64,000 nucleotides of DNA from Clostridia bacterium (GTDB taxonomy: Bacteria; Bacillota; Clostridia; Christensenellales; Borkfalkiaceae). Numbering within the stretch: the first letter of the stretch is position 1; every line of letters starts with the position of its first letter. The stretch lies in contig JAFQWV010000005.1 of NCBI GenBank assembly GCA_017407325.1, forward strand, positions 79,684 through 143,683. Direction: 5' to 3'. Below, one piece after another: positions 37,517 through 45,811 of this stretch. Position numbers and translations under genes: made by a program. The notes below the pieces were generated by a model. That model saw only the letters and a list, made by a program, of their open reading frames with translations. It made no database searches and had not been told where the DNA came from.

Positions 37517-38169
37517 TGTGGACTTTTATAGTTAACTGGTTCGTTAAAATTACGGCGTATATCCCCCAAAAAATAGTTTTTCGAACGAAGGTTTATTATC
37601 AGGACAAAAGCGCGCAATCAAGAAAAATCAAAAAGCAAGCGATAGTCGTTTCAAATCACCGCTCGCTTATGGATTTTGCAATGCTTATGTTTTTGTTCCC
37701 TTTCAGAATATTAAGGTGCGTAGTTGCAGAGATAATGTTTAGAAAAAACTTTCTGTTTACCTTCTTTTTAAAGTCTATGGGAGCGATTAAGGTTGAGCGC
37801 GAAATTCACGATTTTTCGTTCTTGGAAAAATGCGAAAAACTGCTAGCGAAAAACCGCGTCGTAGAAATTTTTCCCGAAGCTCGACTTCCTAAAAAAGGCG
37901 AATCTTTACCACTTGAGTTTAAACCAAGCACTGTCTACCTTTCACTATCTAGTGGTGCGCCTATTATCCCCGTTTTTACCGACGGAAACTATTTTACTAA
38001 AAAGAGAAATCGCGTAATCGTTGGCACGCCTTTTTACTCGCGCGAGTATTACGACGAAAGTCTTACGGAAAAAGAAAATATTCAGATTATAACGAATAAA
38101 TTAAGAGAGAAGATTATAGAACTTGAACATGAACTCAGCAGAAAAATTGAACGACAACACAAAAACTAA
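37516..38169 (+). CDS. PlsC-family acyltransferase 1
   Basis: This 217-aa 1-acylglycerol-phosphate acyltransferase-like enzyme has the catalytic HX4D in NHRSLMDF and the glycerol-phosphate-binding FPEARLP. It should move an acyl group, probably from acyl-ACP, to a lysolipid or other hydroxyl. Its start shares a base with the transporter stop, so translation is coupled. The end overlaps the next, paralogous gene by about 40 nt. Confidence 0.88.
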   Translation: MWTFIVNWFVKITAYIPQKIVFRTKVYYQDKSAQSRKIKKQAIVVSNHRSLMDFAMLMFLFPFRILRCVVAEIMFRKNFLFTFFLKSMGAIKVEREIHDFSFLEKCEKLLAKNRVVEIFPEARLPKKGESLPLEFKPSTVYLSLSSGAPIIPVFTDGNYFTKKRNRVIVGTPFYSREYYDESLTEKENIQIITNKLREKIIELEHELSRKIERQHKN

Positions 38170-38845
38170 AACTAAAGAAAAACCAAAGAAAAAGAAGAAA
38201 ATCGGAAATTTTTTCTACGATTTCGTTAAAGTTACAGGCGCAATCCCTACCCTTTTTTGGGCAAGAGTAAAAGTTATCGGAGCAAACGGCAAAAAGCCTA
38301 AGAAAATTAAAGGTGGCGTGCTTATTTCGTCTAACCACGTAAGCTTTCTAGACCCGATTATCGTGCATTGCGCGTTTTGGTATCGCCGTATTCACTCGCT
38401 TGCAACTACTGATTTATACAACACTAAAATGAAAGATTTTTTCTTTACGCGCATGCACTGCATACCCGTAGACAAAAAGAATTTCAGTATGCGCTCACTT
38501 CACCAAGTTTGCGACACTTTAAAAGAAAATAAAGCTGTTCTGATTTTTCCTGAAGGTCAAGTAAACCGTAACGCAAATGAAATTTTATGCTTTAAGTCGG
38601 GCGCCGTGTTAATGGCACACAAAAGCCAAAAGCCCGTTCTTCCTATCTTAATAATAAAAGCAGAAAAATGGTATAAACGTCAAGTCGTTTTAGTTGGCGA
38701 ACCTATCGACGTTTATAAAGAGTGCGGCGAGCATCCCACCATGGAAGATCTTAACAAAATTAGCCAAAAAATTCACGACGAAGAAGCAAAACTTTACGAG
38801 TATTACCAAAGTTTAAAAAATAAGAAAAAGAAAAAGGATAAATAA
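38129..38845 (+). CDS. PlsC-family acyltransferase 2
   Basis: This second acyltransferase has HX4D in NHVSFLDP and FPEGQVNR as the second motif. A very basic N-terminal stretch (residues about 10-26, many Lys) and a Lys-rich C terminus could bind acidic membrane lipid or the carrier protein. The start overlaps the preceding gene; the ATG at 38129 is preferred over a TTG two codons earlier. Two PlsC paralogues in tandem suggest two acylation positions or two acceptors. Confidence 0.87.
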   Translation: MNSAEKLNDNTKTKTKEKPKKKKKIGNFFYDFVKVTGAIPTLFWARVKVIGANGKKPKKIKGGVLISSNHVSFLDPIIVHCAFWYRRIHSLATTDLYNTKMKDFFFTRMHCIPVDKKNFSMRSLHQVCDTLKENKAVLIFPEGQVNRNANEILCFKSGAVLMAHKSQKPVLPILIIKAEKWYKRQVVLVGEPIDVYKECGEHPTMEDLNKISQKIHDEEAKLYEYYQSLKNKKKKKDK

Positions 38846-38847
38846 TT

Positions 38848-40344
38848 ATGACGGTATTTGATAAATATACTGACGAAAAAACCTTATCAAAAATAGTTGA
38901 CTACGACAGCGTTAGCCATATGTGGCAAAGCGTTGTAAAAGAATATGCAACGAACGTTGCTGTCGTTGATAAAAAGGAATACACTTTCTCAGAAATAGAA
39001 GACGAGGTTGCTCGTTTTCGCGCTCTGCTTTCAGAAAAAGGCGCAAAAAAGGGCGACAGAGTGGGTATTTTTGCACCTAACGGAATCGAATTTGTAAAAT
39101 CATACCTTGCAGTAACGACTTTAGGCATGGTGGCGGTGCTTCTTCCCCCACACCTTGACGAGATGACAGTTTTTGGTTGTTCGTTAAAATTTTCACTATC
39201 TTTTCTTATTTATGATGAAACAACGAGCGACCGTATCGGGATTTTACAATCGAAAAACCCGAAGGTTACTTGCATTATTGATACGGAAACTTCTGAAAAT
39301 AAAAAAGACCTTGTTTTAATGGATAAGTCGTCGCCTAGCACCGTTTTATTTACGGGTGGAACTACGGGAAAAAGCAAGGGCGCACTACTTTCTAACGGCG
39401 CGATTATGCGTGGAACTAAGAACGGTTGCTACGGTTTTAAAACCGTGTTTGAAGAAAAGTATTTCTTGGTTTTACCGCTTACACACGTTTTCGGGCTTGT
39501 GAGAAATCTTCTTACTTCACTGTACACGGGAAGTTCAATTTATATTTGCAAAAACAATAAAGAAATGTTCAGAGAAATCGCCGTATTTAAGCCTACTATG
39601 ATGGTTATGGTTCCGGCACTATGCGAAATGGCGCTAAATTTATCTAAGCAGTTTGGCAAAAATATGCTCGGTAGCGATTTAAAATACGTTATCGCTGGCG
39701 CAAGCCAAGTATCGCCTTATCTTATCACAGAATACAAGAAATTGGGGATTACCCTACTTCCGGGATACGGCTTGACGGAAAGTGCTAACCTTGTAAGCGG
39801 TAACCCTGAAGCTGAATACAAACCAAGCTCGGTAGGCTTTATCTACCCGGGTATGGACTGTAAAATCGTCGACGGTGAACTTTGGCTTAAAGGCGTCAAT
39901 ATGATGGACGGCTACGTTGGCGACGAAGAAGAAAACAAGATTGCCTACTCTGAAGACGGCTATTTCAAAACGGGCGACCTTGTCAGAATTGACGAAGAAA
40001 ACTTTATGTATATCGTAGGTAGAAAGAAAGAAGTCATCGTTCTACCATCAGGCGAAAATATATCCCCACAAGAGCTTGAATCAAAATTCTACGCGCTTGA
40101 CGCCGTTTCTGACTGTATGGTATACGAAAATAACGGACTACTTGCCGTTCAGATTTTACCACGTGCATCAGTCTTAAAGACAAACGGTATTGAAAACGTT
40201 GAAGAATATTTTAAAAAGGAATTACAAAAAATAAACGAATCACTTCCAAGTTTTGCGCGCATTAACCGACTTGTTATTCGCCAAACAGACTTCGTTCGTT
40301 CAAAGAGTATGAAAATTGTGAGAGATCAAAATGACGAGAACTGA
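38848..40344 (+). CDS. Acyl-AMP/acyl-ACP ligase
   Basis: This 498-aa ANL-superfamily enzyme has an intact ATP loop, FTGGTTGKSKG, near residue 170, GYGLTESA near 305, TGDL and GRKKEVIVLPSGENISP. The C-terminal catalytic Lys is in RSKSMKIVR. It starts two bases after the second acyltransferase and overlaps the acyl carrier gene by 14 nt, so that carrier is its likely acceptor. With the PlsC genes and transporter this resembles a split form of the LplT-Aas lysophospholipid repair system of proteobacteria (inference). Confidence 0.9.
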   Translation: MTVFDKYTDEKTLSKIVDYDSVSHMWQSVVKEYATNVAVVDKKEYTFSEIEDEVARFRALLSEKGAKKGDRVGIFAPNGIEFVKSYLAVTTLGMVAVLLPPHLDEMTVFGCSLKFSLSFLIYDETTSDRIGILQSKNPKVTCIIDTETSENKKDLVLMDKSSPSTVLFTGGTTGKSKGALLSNGAIMRGTKNGCYGFKTVFEEKYFLVLPLTHVFGLVRNLLTSLYTGSSIYICKNNKEMFREIAVFKPTMMVMVPALCEMALNLSKQFGKNMLGSDLKYVIAGASQVSPYLITEYKKLGITLLPGYGLTESANLVSGNPEAEYKPSSVGFIYPGMDCKIVDGELWLKGVNMMDGYVGDEEENKIAYSEDGYFKTGDLVRIDEENFMYIVGRKKEVIVLPSGENISPQELESKFYALDAVSDCMVYENNGLLAVQILPRASVLKTNGIENVEEYFKKELQKINESLPSFARINRLVIRQTDFVRSKSMKIVRDQNDEN

Positions 40345-40585
40345 AATTATTGAAAAACTCAAAGAAGTGCTTATTATGGCACTTGGAAATAACGCTGACG
40401 CGTTAGAAACTTGGACTGAAGAATCTTCGCTTACCACCGATTTAGGTCTTAATTCGGTTGGTATATTATACGTCGTTATCGCTATTGAAGAATTTTTCAA
40501 TATTCGCTTTGATGACGTTGGCTTTAACGACTTTTCTACCGTTAAAAGCGTAATTGATTACATAGAAAAAAAGGTAAACGAATGA
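40331..40585 (+). CDS. Acyl carrier protein
   Basis: This 84-aa acidic four-helix carrier has the phosphopantetheine Ser in DLGLNSVG near residue 42. Its start overlaps the ligase gene and its end overlaps the LRAT/phosphopantetheinyl-transferase gene by 4 nt, so the ligase, its carrier and the enzyme that activates the carrier are translationally linked. The DSL motif reads NSV here, a mild deviation. Confidence 0.92.
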   Translation: MTRTEIIEKLKEVLIMALGNNADALETWTEESSLTTDLGLNSVGILYVVIAIEEFFNIRFDDVGFNDFSTVKSVIDYIEKKVNE

Positions 40586-41583
40586 TTTGGACTTTAAACG
40601 AGCCTTGCCGTGGCGATATGATAAGGGTAAAGCTTGGCAGTATTTATCATTACGGAATTTTTGTAAGCCCTGATGAAGTTATCCAATTTGGTTTGCCCCC
40701 TTCTGCGCGCCCAAACTTAAAAGACAGCGAAGTCGAAGTTTTATCGTCGGATATCGAAACCTTTTTGCAAGGTGGATTCGTCGAACGCGCAGAGTATGAT
40801 AAAAAAGAGCGTAAAACCATAAAAAGTGTAGAAGAAATCGTAAAAACTGCTAAAAGTCGTATCGGTGAAAAAGGTTATAGCATTTTATATAATAACTGCG
40901 AACACTTTTGCTATCAAGTTGTTTTTGGAAAAAGTTTTTCTTCGCAAACTGACAACGTGAGAAAACTCTTTCATAGCATGCCAATTTTAGACGTTTATAT
41001 CGCAACTATTCCAGAAAATGGCAAACTTGAAAAAGTGTACCCAAAACTTCGCCAAAAAGAAATTTCTGCGTGCAAAAACGAAACCGTTAAAAAGGAAAAG
41101 TATTACGCGTGGAAGCTTTTAGAATACGCACTTTTTCGAACTTTCGGACTAAAAATTCAAGACCAAAAATTCGAAAAAACAGATAACGGTAAATGGATTT
41201 GTGAGAATTTTGAGTTTTCTATTTCCCATTCATACTCTCAAGTCGCAGTTGCTATCTCTCGCGACAAGGTTGGCGTGGATATTGAACTTTTAAAGGCAAG
41301 AAAAACGGAAAAGCTTTCTGAAAAAATATTAACCGATACTGAGCTTGACGAATTTAACGGTTTATCTATAGACGAAAAAGACGAGTTTATCATTTTGAAA
41401 TGGTCTGAAAAAGAAAGCCTTTTCAAAATGGCTGGTGACGGAGTTTTTTCGCCTAAAAGTCTATCCCCTTCAAAAGATTTAGTAAATTCGCAAATAATAT
41501 CTTTAAACGGCGAGAATTTTGCTTTGTCAATTTCAAGCAAGCACTTAAACAAACTTCGCCTTTACCAAAATATCAATCTATAA
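40582..41583 (+). CDS. LRAT-like domain fused to a 4'-phosphopantetheinyl transferase
   Basis: This 333-aa protein has two domains. Residues 1-130 resemble the LRAT/HRASLS (NlpC/P60-superfamily) acyltransferase-phospholipase fold: His23 in HYGIFV, Gln35 where mammalian relatives have a second His, and Cys106-Glu-His in NNCEHF. Residues about 165-310 are an Sfp-type phosphopantetheinyl transferase with ISHS, VGVDIE (metal Asp and Glu) and LKWSEKESLFK. The second domain should arm the two carrier domains of the cluster. The first may transfer or hydrolyse acyl chains. I do not know this fusion from characterised proteins. Confidence 0.85.
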   Translation: MIWTLNEPCRGDMIRVKLGSIYHYGIFVSPDEVIQFGLPPSARPNLKDSEVEVLSSDIETFLQGGFVERAEYDKKERKTIKSVEEIVKTAKSRIGEKGYSILYNNCEHFCYQVVFGKSFSSQTDNVRKLFHSMPILDVYIATIPENGKLEKVYPKLRQKEISACKNETVKKEKYYAWKLLEYALFRTFGLKIQDQKFEKTDNGKWICENFEFSISHSYSQVAVAISRDKVGVDIELLKARKTEKLSEKILTDTELDEFNGLSIDEKDEFIILKWSEKESLFKMAGDGVFSPKSLSPSKDLVNSQIISLNGENFALSISSKHLNKLRLYQNINL

Positions 41584-41585
41584 TT

Positions 41586-42647
41586 ATGTCAAAAAAGAAA
41601 TCAAAAAAGAAACTTATTGCGGCAATACTTGCCACGACTACGGGTTTTAGCGGTCTTATGATAGGATCTTCTATCATTGCATACGACGCGTGCTTTCCTA
41701 AATTTTCAAGACCTGACTATGCAATCTACGCAGGCAATTACTCTTACGAGTATTATAAAGACACCCTATATCGCGACGAGTTTTATTTCCCGTCAGACAA
41801 AAACGATTTATCAGCATATTTTTATCCGACAAGCTCTGAAACGGAAAAAGGTATGGTAGTTTTTGCACACGGTTTTAAGTCGGGTGCAGACGATTATTTG
41901 CCTATTATAGAATATCTAGTAAACAACTCTTACAGCGTGTTTACCTACAACGCTACCGGTGTTTACGAGTCGGGTGGCGATTCTCAAACGGGTATGTGCC
42001 AATCGCTTGTAGACCTTGATTATGCGCTTAAATTTATTAAAAATAGCGCGCTATATAGCGATAAACGCCTATTTTTACTCGGTCACAGCTGGGGTGGTTA
42101 CGCGTGCGCTTCAGTTCTTGCGCTTCAAGATAACGTCTTAGCGTGCGCGCTTATTGCACCTATGTATAACGGTGCGACTATTATGCTGGAAAAAGGAGCA
42201 GAATACGTCGGTCCGCTTGCGTCAATGCCAAAACCGATTTTTTCAGCGTATCAAAATATTTTGTTTGGAAGCTACTCTAAGCTTAACGCTGTAAAAGGTA
42301 TTAATTCAACTAATATACCAGTCTTTATCGCGCACGGCGTAGACGACACGACAATAAGATATCAAACTCAGTCGGTAATTTCGCATAAAGATGAAATTAC
42401 AAACGAAAACGTCACCTACTACACTACAAAAGGAATATTCGGCGGTCACGACAGTATTTGGCACTCGCTTGAAGCAAACCTTTACAAACTCGAAGTTGAA
42501 AGCGAACTAAAACTTTTATCTATGCAAAATAAAAAACTCTCTTACGAAAAGAAGGTCGAGTTTTATAAAACAGTCGATAATAGGCTTTATAGCGCGGTTA
42601 ACGAAGATTTAATGAATAAAATTTTAAGCGTTTTTGCTAGTGCTTAA
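41586..42647 (+). CDS. Membrane-anchored alpha/beta hydrolase
   Basis: This 353-aa protein has an N-terminal transmembrane helix (about residues 9-32) and an alpha/beta-hydrolase fold with the nucleophile Ser168 in GHSWGG and the oxyanion HGF near residue 95. A VDDT turn and a later GGHDSIWH supply the likely Asp and His. It starts two bases after the LRAT fusion gene. The topology suggests a catalytic domain outside the membrane, acting as a lipase, esterase or thioesterase of the cluster's product (inference). Confidence 0.85.
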   Translation: MSKKKSKKKLIAAILATTTGFSGLMIGSSIIAYDACFPKFSRPDYAIYAGNYSYEYYKDTLYRDEFYFPSDKNDLSAYFYPTSSETEKGMVVFAHGFKSGADDYLPIIEYLVNNSYSVFTYNATGVYESGGDSQTGMCQSLVDLDYALKFIKNSALYSDKRLFLLGHSWGGYACASVLALQDNVLACALIAPMYNGATIMLEKGAEYVGPLASMPKPIFSAYQNILFGSYSKLNAVKGINSTNIPVFIAHGVDDTTIRYQTQSVISHKDEITNENVTYYTTKGIFGGHDSIWHSLEANLYKLEVESELKLLSMQNKKLSYEKKVEFYKTVDNRLYSAVNEDLMNKILSVFASA

Positions 42648-42657
42648 AGGAGAAAAT

Positions 42658-43128
42658 ATGTATCAATGTAGAAAATGCGGAAAGCAACTTACTTATGAAG
42701 CAGAATATTGTAGCAAGTGCCTTGAAGAAATAAACGCTTCTAAAAAAGCAACTTCATCTGGCGAAATTAAACCTAAAAAACAAAAAGGTCGCGTTATGGA
42801 CGGTTTTGGGCCAGCGCTAACCGGAGCGATTTTAGGCACTGTCGGTTTTTCACTTATAATGTTTTGTTTTATCGCTGCAGACTTAGCAGTTGGAACACGA
42901 CGCAGTTTTATGCAAGTTAGTGCTTGGCTTTTGTGGGTTTTTGGTTTGATTTTAACAATTCCGTCAGTTATTCTCGGAATCAATTCTATTAAGTGTTTTG
43001 TAAACGCAAAACGAAAAAACCGCAAAAAACCTATCCCTGCTCTTATTATCGGTATAGATACGGTTGCCACTTCGGCAATGGCATCACTTTACTTGTTAAT
43101 AGCACTTGCTGTATTAACTGCTATTTAA
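42658..43128 (+). CDS. Zinc-ribbon membrane protein 1
   Basis: This 156-aa protein opens with a zinc ribbon (CRKCG, then CSKC). Three or four hydrophobic segments follow, beginning with GFGPALTGAILGTVGF. The start is set at 42658, after TAAAGGAG; the longer frame overlaps the hydrolase gene. It is a paralogue of the next three proteins, which share the (M)xGFGxALxxxI segment. Function unknown. Confidence 0.8.
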   Translation: MYQCRKCGKQLTYEAEYCSKCLEEINASKKATSSGEIKPKKQKGRVMDGFGPALTGAILGTVGFSLIMFCFIAADLAVGTRRSFMQVSAWLLWVFGLILTIPSVILGINSIKCFVNAKRKNRKKPIPALIIGIDTVATSAMASLYLLIALAVLTAI

Positions 43129-43177
43129 AAATATAATAAACGGCGTATAAGTCGATTAAACTAAAAGGAGAAATATT

Positions 43178-43804
43178 ATGCATTGTAGAAATTGTGGCAA
43201 AGAACTTGATACTGAAGCAGAATTCTGTAACAAATGTCTTACTAAGTTCGACGACTTCGGTGACGATGGCGAAAAAATTGTTGAAAACCTGGAAAACGAA
43301 AAAACTTTCAAGCAAACTGCGACAGATTCATCTAACCAAAGCACACCTATAACTTACCAACAAAAAAATTCAACATCTTCTCAACCACAAGGCAGTATTA
43401 TGGCAGGTTTTGGTTTAGCACTAACAGGCTCTATTTTAAGTGTTGTCGGCTTTACCTTAATTATGTTTGGATTTTCTATTGCTTCTATGTTAAATGAAGC
43501 CGTATTCGTCCCAGCTGAAACAATTAGTTATTTTGAATCAATTTTGAAAGATATGATTATTATAGCAGAAGAGAGTTTTGAAAGCTTAAAAACTACTGCT
43601 TGGTTTATGTGGATTTCTGGTTTAGGTGTATCTATTCCTTCACTTATATTCAGTATAAAATCTATTATACGTTTTGCAGTAGCAAAACGCAAAGATTTAA
43701 AAAGACCAATCCCTGCGTTTGCTATTGGAATTGAAACTATTGCGATGTTAGTTATTGTTTTATATTTTGTATTGGTATCGTTAGAGATGCTACTAAGTAT
43801 TTAA
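43178..43804 (+). CDS. Zinc-ribbon membrane protein 2
   Basis: This 208-aa paralogue has CRNCG and CNKC at the N terminus, an acidic linker (FDDFGDDGE), a polar stretch and then hydrophobic segments starting at MAGFGLALTGSIL. AAAGGAG precedes the start. The N-terminal 35 residues are almost the same as in zinc-ribbon protein 3 (44256), indicating recent duplication. Confidence 0.8.
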   Translation: MHCRNCGKELDTEAEFCNKCLTKFDDFGDDGEKIVENLENEKTFKQTATDSSNQSTPITYQQKNSTSSQPQGSIMAGFGLALTGSILSVVGFTLIMFGFSIASMLNEAVFVPAETISYFESILKDMIIIAEESFESLKTTAWFMWISGLGVSIPSLIFSIKSIIRFAVAKRKDLKRPIPAFAIGIETIAMLVIVLYFVLVSLEMLLSI

Positions 43805-43874
43805 TCGACAACTTGTAATAATTTTGAAATATTTATAAGCAAAAATATAATTAAACTAAAAGGAGATTTAAATT

Positions 43875-44225
43875 ATGTCAAAATCAAACGTTATGCTCGG
43901 CTTTGGTAAAGCCCTTGCATCTGTAATCGTAGGTTTCGTGGGGTATATTTTCACCTTCATTTCATTGGGTGTTACTGTTGGTATAAGTGAAAACGCAGGA
44001 AGTGGTTTCGAAGGAACTTGTATAGCGCTCGTCTTATTTGCTCTCGCTCTAGTAGTAGTTTCTCTTGTATTTGGTATAATGTCAATTGGAACTTTTAGAC
44101 AAAATAAGTCAAGCAAAAACGGAAAACCTATTCCAGCACTAGTTATGGGTATTGTTTCTGTGATAGTATCTTCATTAGATGCTTTCATTTTACTTATCAA
44201 CTTCTTAATTATCTTTTCAATATAA
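43875..44225 (+). CDS. Small membrane protein lacking the zinc ribbon
   Basis: This 116-aa protein is mostly hydrophobic. It starts with a short polar end and VMLGFGKALASVIVGFVGY, matching the membrane part of the flanking zinc-ribbon paralogues, but has no CXXC pairs. It appears to be a duplicate that lost, or never had, the ribbon. AAAGGAG precedes the start. Confidence 0.78.
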   Translation: MSKSNVMLGFGKALASVIVGFVGYIFTFISLGVTVGISENAGSGFEGTCIALVLFALALVVVSLVFGIMSIGTFRQNKSSKNGKPIPALVMGIVSVIVSSLDAFILLINFLIIFSI

Positions 44226-44255
44226 CAAATTAAAAACTATCAAAGGAGAAATATT

Positions 44256-44876
44256 ATGTATTGTAGAAATTGTGGCAAAAAACTTGATACTGAAGCAGAA
44301 TTCTGTAACGAATGTCTTGCTAAGTTCGACGACTTCGGTGACGACGGCGAAGAAGTTGTTGAAAGTAAAAATGAAGTTGAACAAACTATAACTGACTCAA
44401 CTTATTCTTACAGCTCACAGGTAGCTTATCAACCGGAAAAAAGAACTCAAGCACAGCCTGAAGGCAGTATTATGGCAGGCTTCGGACCAGCGCTAACGGG
44501 AACTATTTTAAGCATTTTTGGAATAGTCTTTATAATGGTTACTTTTATCCTCTCAACTTCTTTAGGTGTTTGCGAAATCGTAACTGATGCGTTTATTCAA
44601 AACGCCCCTGCAAACAGCGACGTTTTATATTTAACTATTGACGAATTTAACGTACTTAAAGGCACAACCTGGATTATGTTTTTAATTTCTTTAGGCTTAC
44701 TTATTCCGTCACTCATACTTGGAATAAAATCAATAAAAACTTTCGTTAAAGCAAAACGCGAAGGTTTAAGAAAAAAGCCTATCCCAGCACTTGCTATGGG
44801 AATAGAAACGACGGCAGTTACCGGCTTTGGAATTCTTTACGCTTTTCTAACACTTATTATGCTATTACTTATCTAA
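44256..44876 (+). CDS. Zinc-ribbon membrane protein 3
   Basis: This 206-aa protein has CRNCG and CNEC, the same FDDFGDDGE linker as its paralogue, then hydrophobic segments starting at MAGFGPALTGTIL. It is the last gene of the plus-strand cluster and is followed by a perfect palindromic terminator. Function unknown; a membrane scaffold or sensor are possibilities only. Confidence 0.8.
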   Translation: MYCRNCGKKLDTEAEFCNECLAKFDDFGDDGEEVVESKNEVEQTITDSTYSYSSQVAYQPEKRTQAQPEGSIMAGFGPALTGTILSIFGIVFIMVTFILSTSLGVCEIVTDAFIQNAPANSDVLYLTIDEFNVLKGTTWIMFLISLGLLIPSLILGIKSIKTFVKAKREGLRKKPIPALAMGIETTAVTGFGILYAFLTLIMLLLI

Positions 44877-44889
44877 AACACAAAAAATA

Positions 44890-44919
44890 GCGGTAATCGA
44901 CCTATAGGTCGATTACCGC
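44890..44919. terminator. Perfect 30-bp palindromic bidirectional terminator
   Basis: GCGGTAATCGACCTA meets its exact complement and is followed by TTTTATTTTT on the plus strand and an A-rich flank on the other. It closes the plus-strand cluster and the convergent rsmE gene. Confidence 0.88.
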
Positions 44920-44928
44920 CTTTTATTT

Positions 44929-45642
44929 TTATAATTCACTTAAGCCACTCATAACGAGTGCTGTTAAGATTATCGAGCAGGTTTCTGCCCTTAAAATTCT
45001 TTTGCCAAGGTACACGGTTTTAAACTGTAAAGATTTTGCAAGTTCAAACTCTTTTTGAGAAAAGCCACCTTCGCTTCCTACGACTATCGCAGTCGAGCCG
45101 TCGATATTTTTTAAATCAACTTCTGTTTCGTCAGCAAACTCGCACGCAAAAAACTTGTTTTTATAATTGTTCGCAAAACTTAGCGCGCTTTCAAGGTCTT
45201 TTGCATATTCAACGCTAGGCGCGATTGCGCGTTTGCATTGCTTAGACGCTTCAACCGCAACCTTATTTAGCCTTGAAAGTTTGTTGTCGTTTATGTATGC
45301 CGACGAAAACTCGCTTGAAAAAACGACTATTTTCTTAACGCCAAGCTCGGTTGCTTTTTGCACTACAAGTTCCGTTTTATCCCCTTTAAGGTATCCGCAA
45401 ATTAAAATTACGTCTTCTTGAGTTTCCGTTTCAGAAAATTTTTTATCGTAAACGCTTGCGATAAAATCTTTTTTATTAATCTTATCAACCTTTGCAAAAT
45501 ACTCGTACCCCGAATTATCGCAAAGAATTATATCGTCCCCTTCTTTTATTCTTAAAACGTTTATAGCGTGACGAAATTCTTCGTCTGAAACAGTAACGAA
45601 ATCTTCAATTTTATCCACAAAAAATCTTCTTAAATCTGCCAT
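44929..45642 (-). CDS. rsmE: 16S rRNA (uracil-1498 N3) methyltransferase
   Basis: This SPOUT methyltransferase of 237 aa modifies 16S rRNA. The opening LRRFFVDK and the C-terminal knot (VVGSEGGFSQKEFE, then LGKRILRAETC) are family hallmarks. There is no Shine-Dalgarno before the ATG. A near-consensus promoter places the start of transcription at or next to the ATG, so the transcript may be leaderless. Confidence 0.94.
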   Translation of the reverse strand: MADLRRFFVDKIEDFVTVSDEEFRHAINVLRIKEGDDIILCDNSGYEYFAKVDKINKKDFIASVYDKKFSETETQEDVILICGYLKGDKTELVVQKATELGVKKIVVFSSEFSSAYINDNKLSRLNKVAVEASKQCKRAIAPSVEYAKDLESALSFANNYKNKFFACEFADETEVDLKNIDGSTAIVVGSEGGFSQKEFELAKSLQFKTVYLGKRILRAETCSIILTALVMSGLSEL

Positions 45643-45648
45643 ACTTTG

Positions 45649-45677
45649 ATTATATCATTTTGAAAAACTAAAATCAA
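45649..45677 (-). promoter_or_regulatory. rsmE promoter, possibly giving a leaderless mRNA
   Basis: On the minus strand TTGATT and an exact TATAAT are 17 bases apart. Only six bases separate the -10 from the start codon, so transcription should begin at the A of ATG. Confidence 0.6.
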
Positions 45678-45690
45678 CTGAATATGCAAA

Positions 45691-45796
45691 TGATTTGAAG
45701 GCAAAGCCTTCATGATTTTGCAAGCCTATTGCTTTGCTCGATGTGCAACCTAAAGGTTGCTCGATATGCGCGAACAAAGTTCGCGCTCGATATGCA
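45691..45796 (-). repeat. Hairpin array E (linkers ATATCGA type and CAAATCATG type)
   Basis: Hairpins AAGGC/GCCTT, GCAAGC/GCTTTGC, GCAACC/GGTTGC and GCGCGAAC/GTTCGCGC. On the plus strand the linker is CATGATTT at one end and TCGATAT at the other, so two linker families meet in one array. GCAACC-TAAA-GGTTGC also occurs in array G, and GCGCGAAC/GTTCGCGC also in array H. Confidence 0.85.
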
Positions 45797-45811
45797 AAGT
45801 TTATTTCAAAA

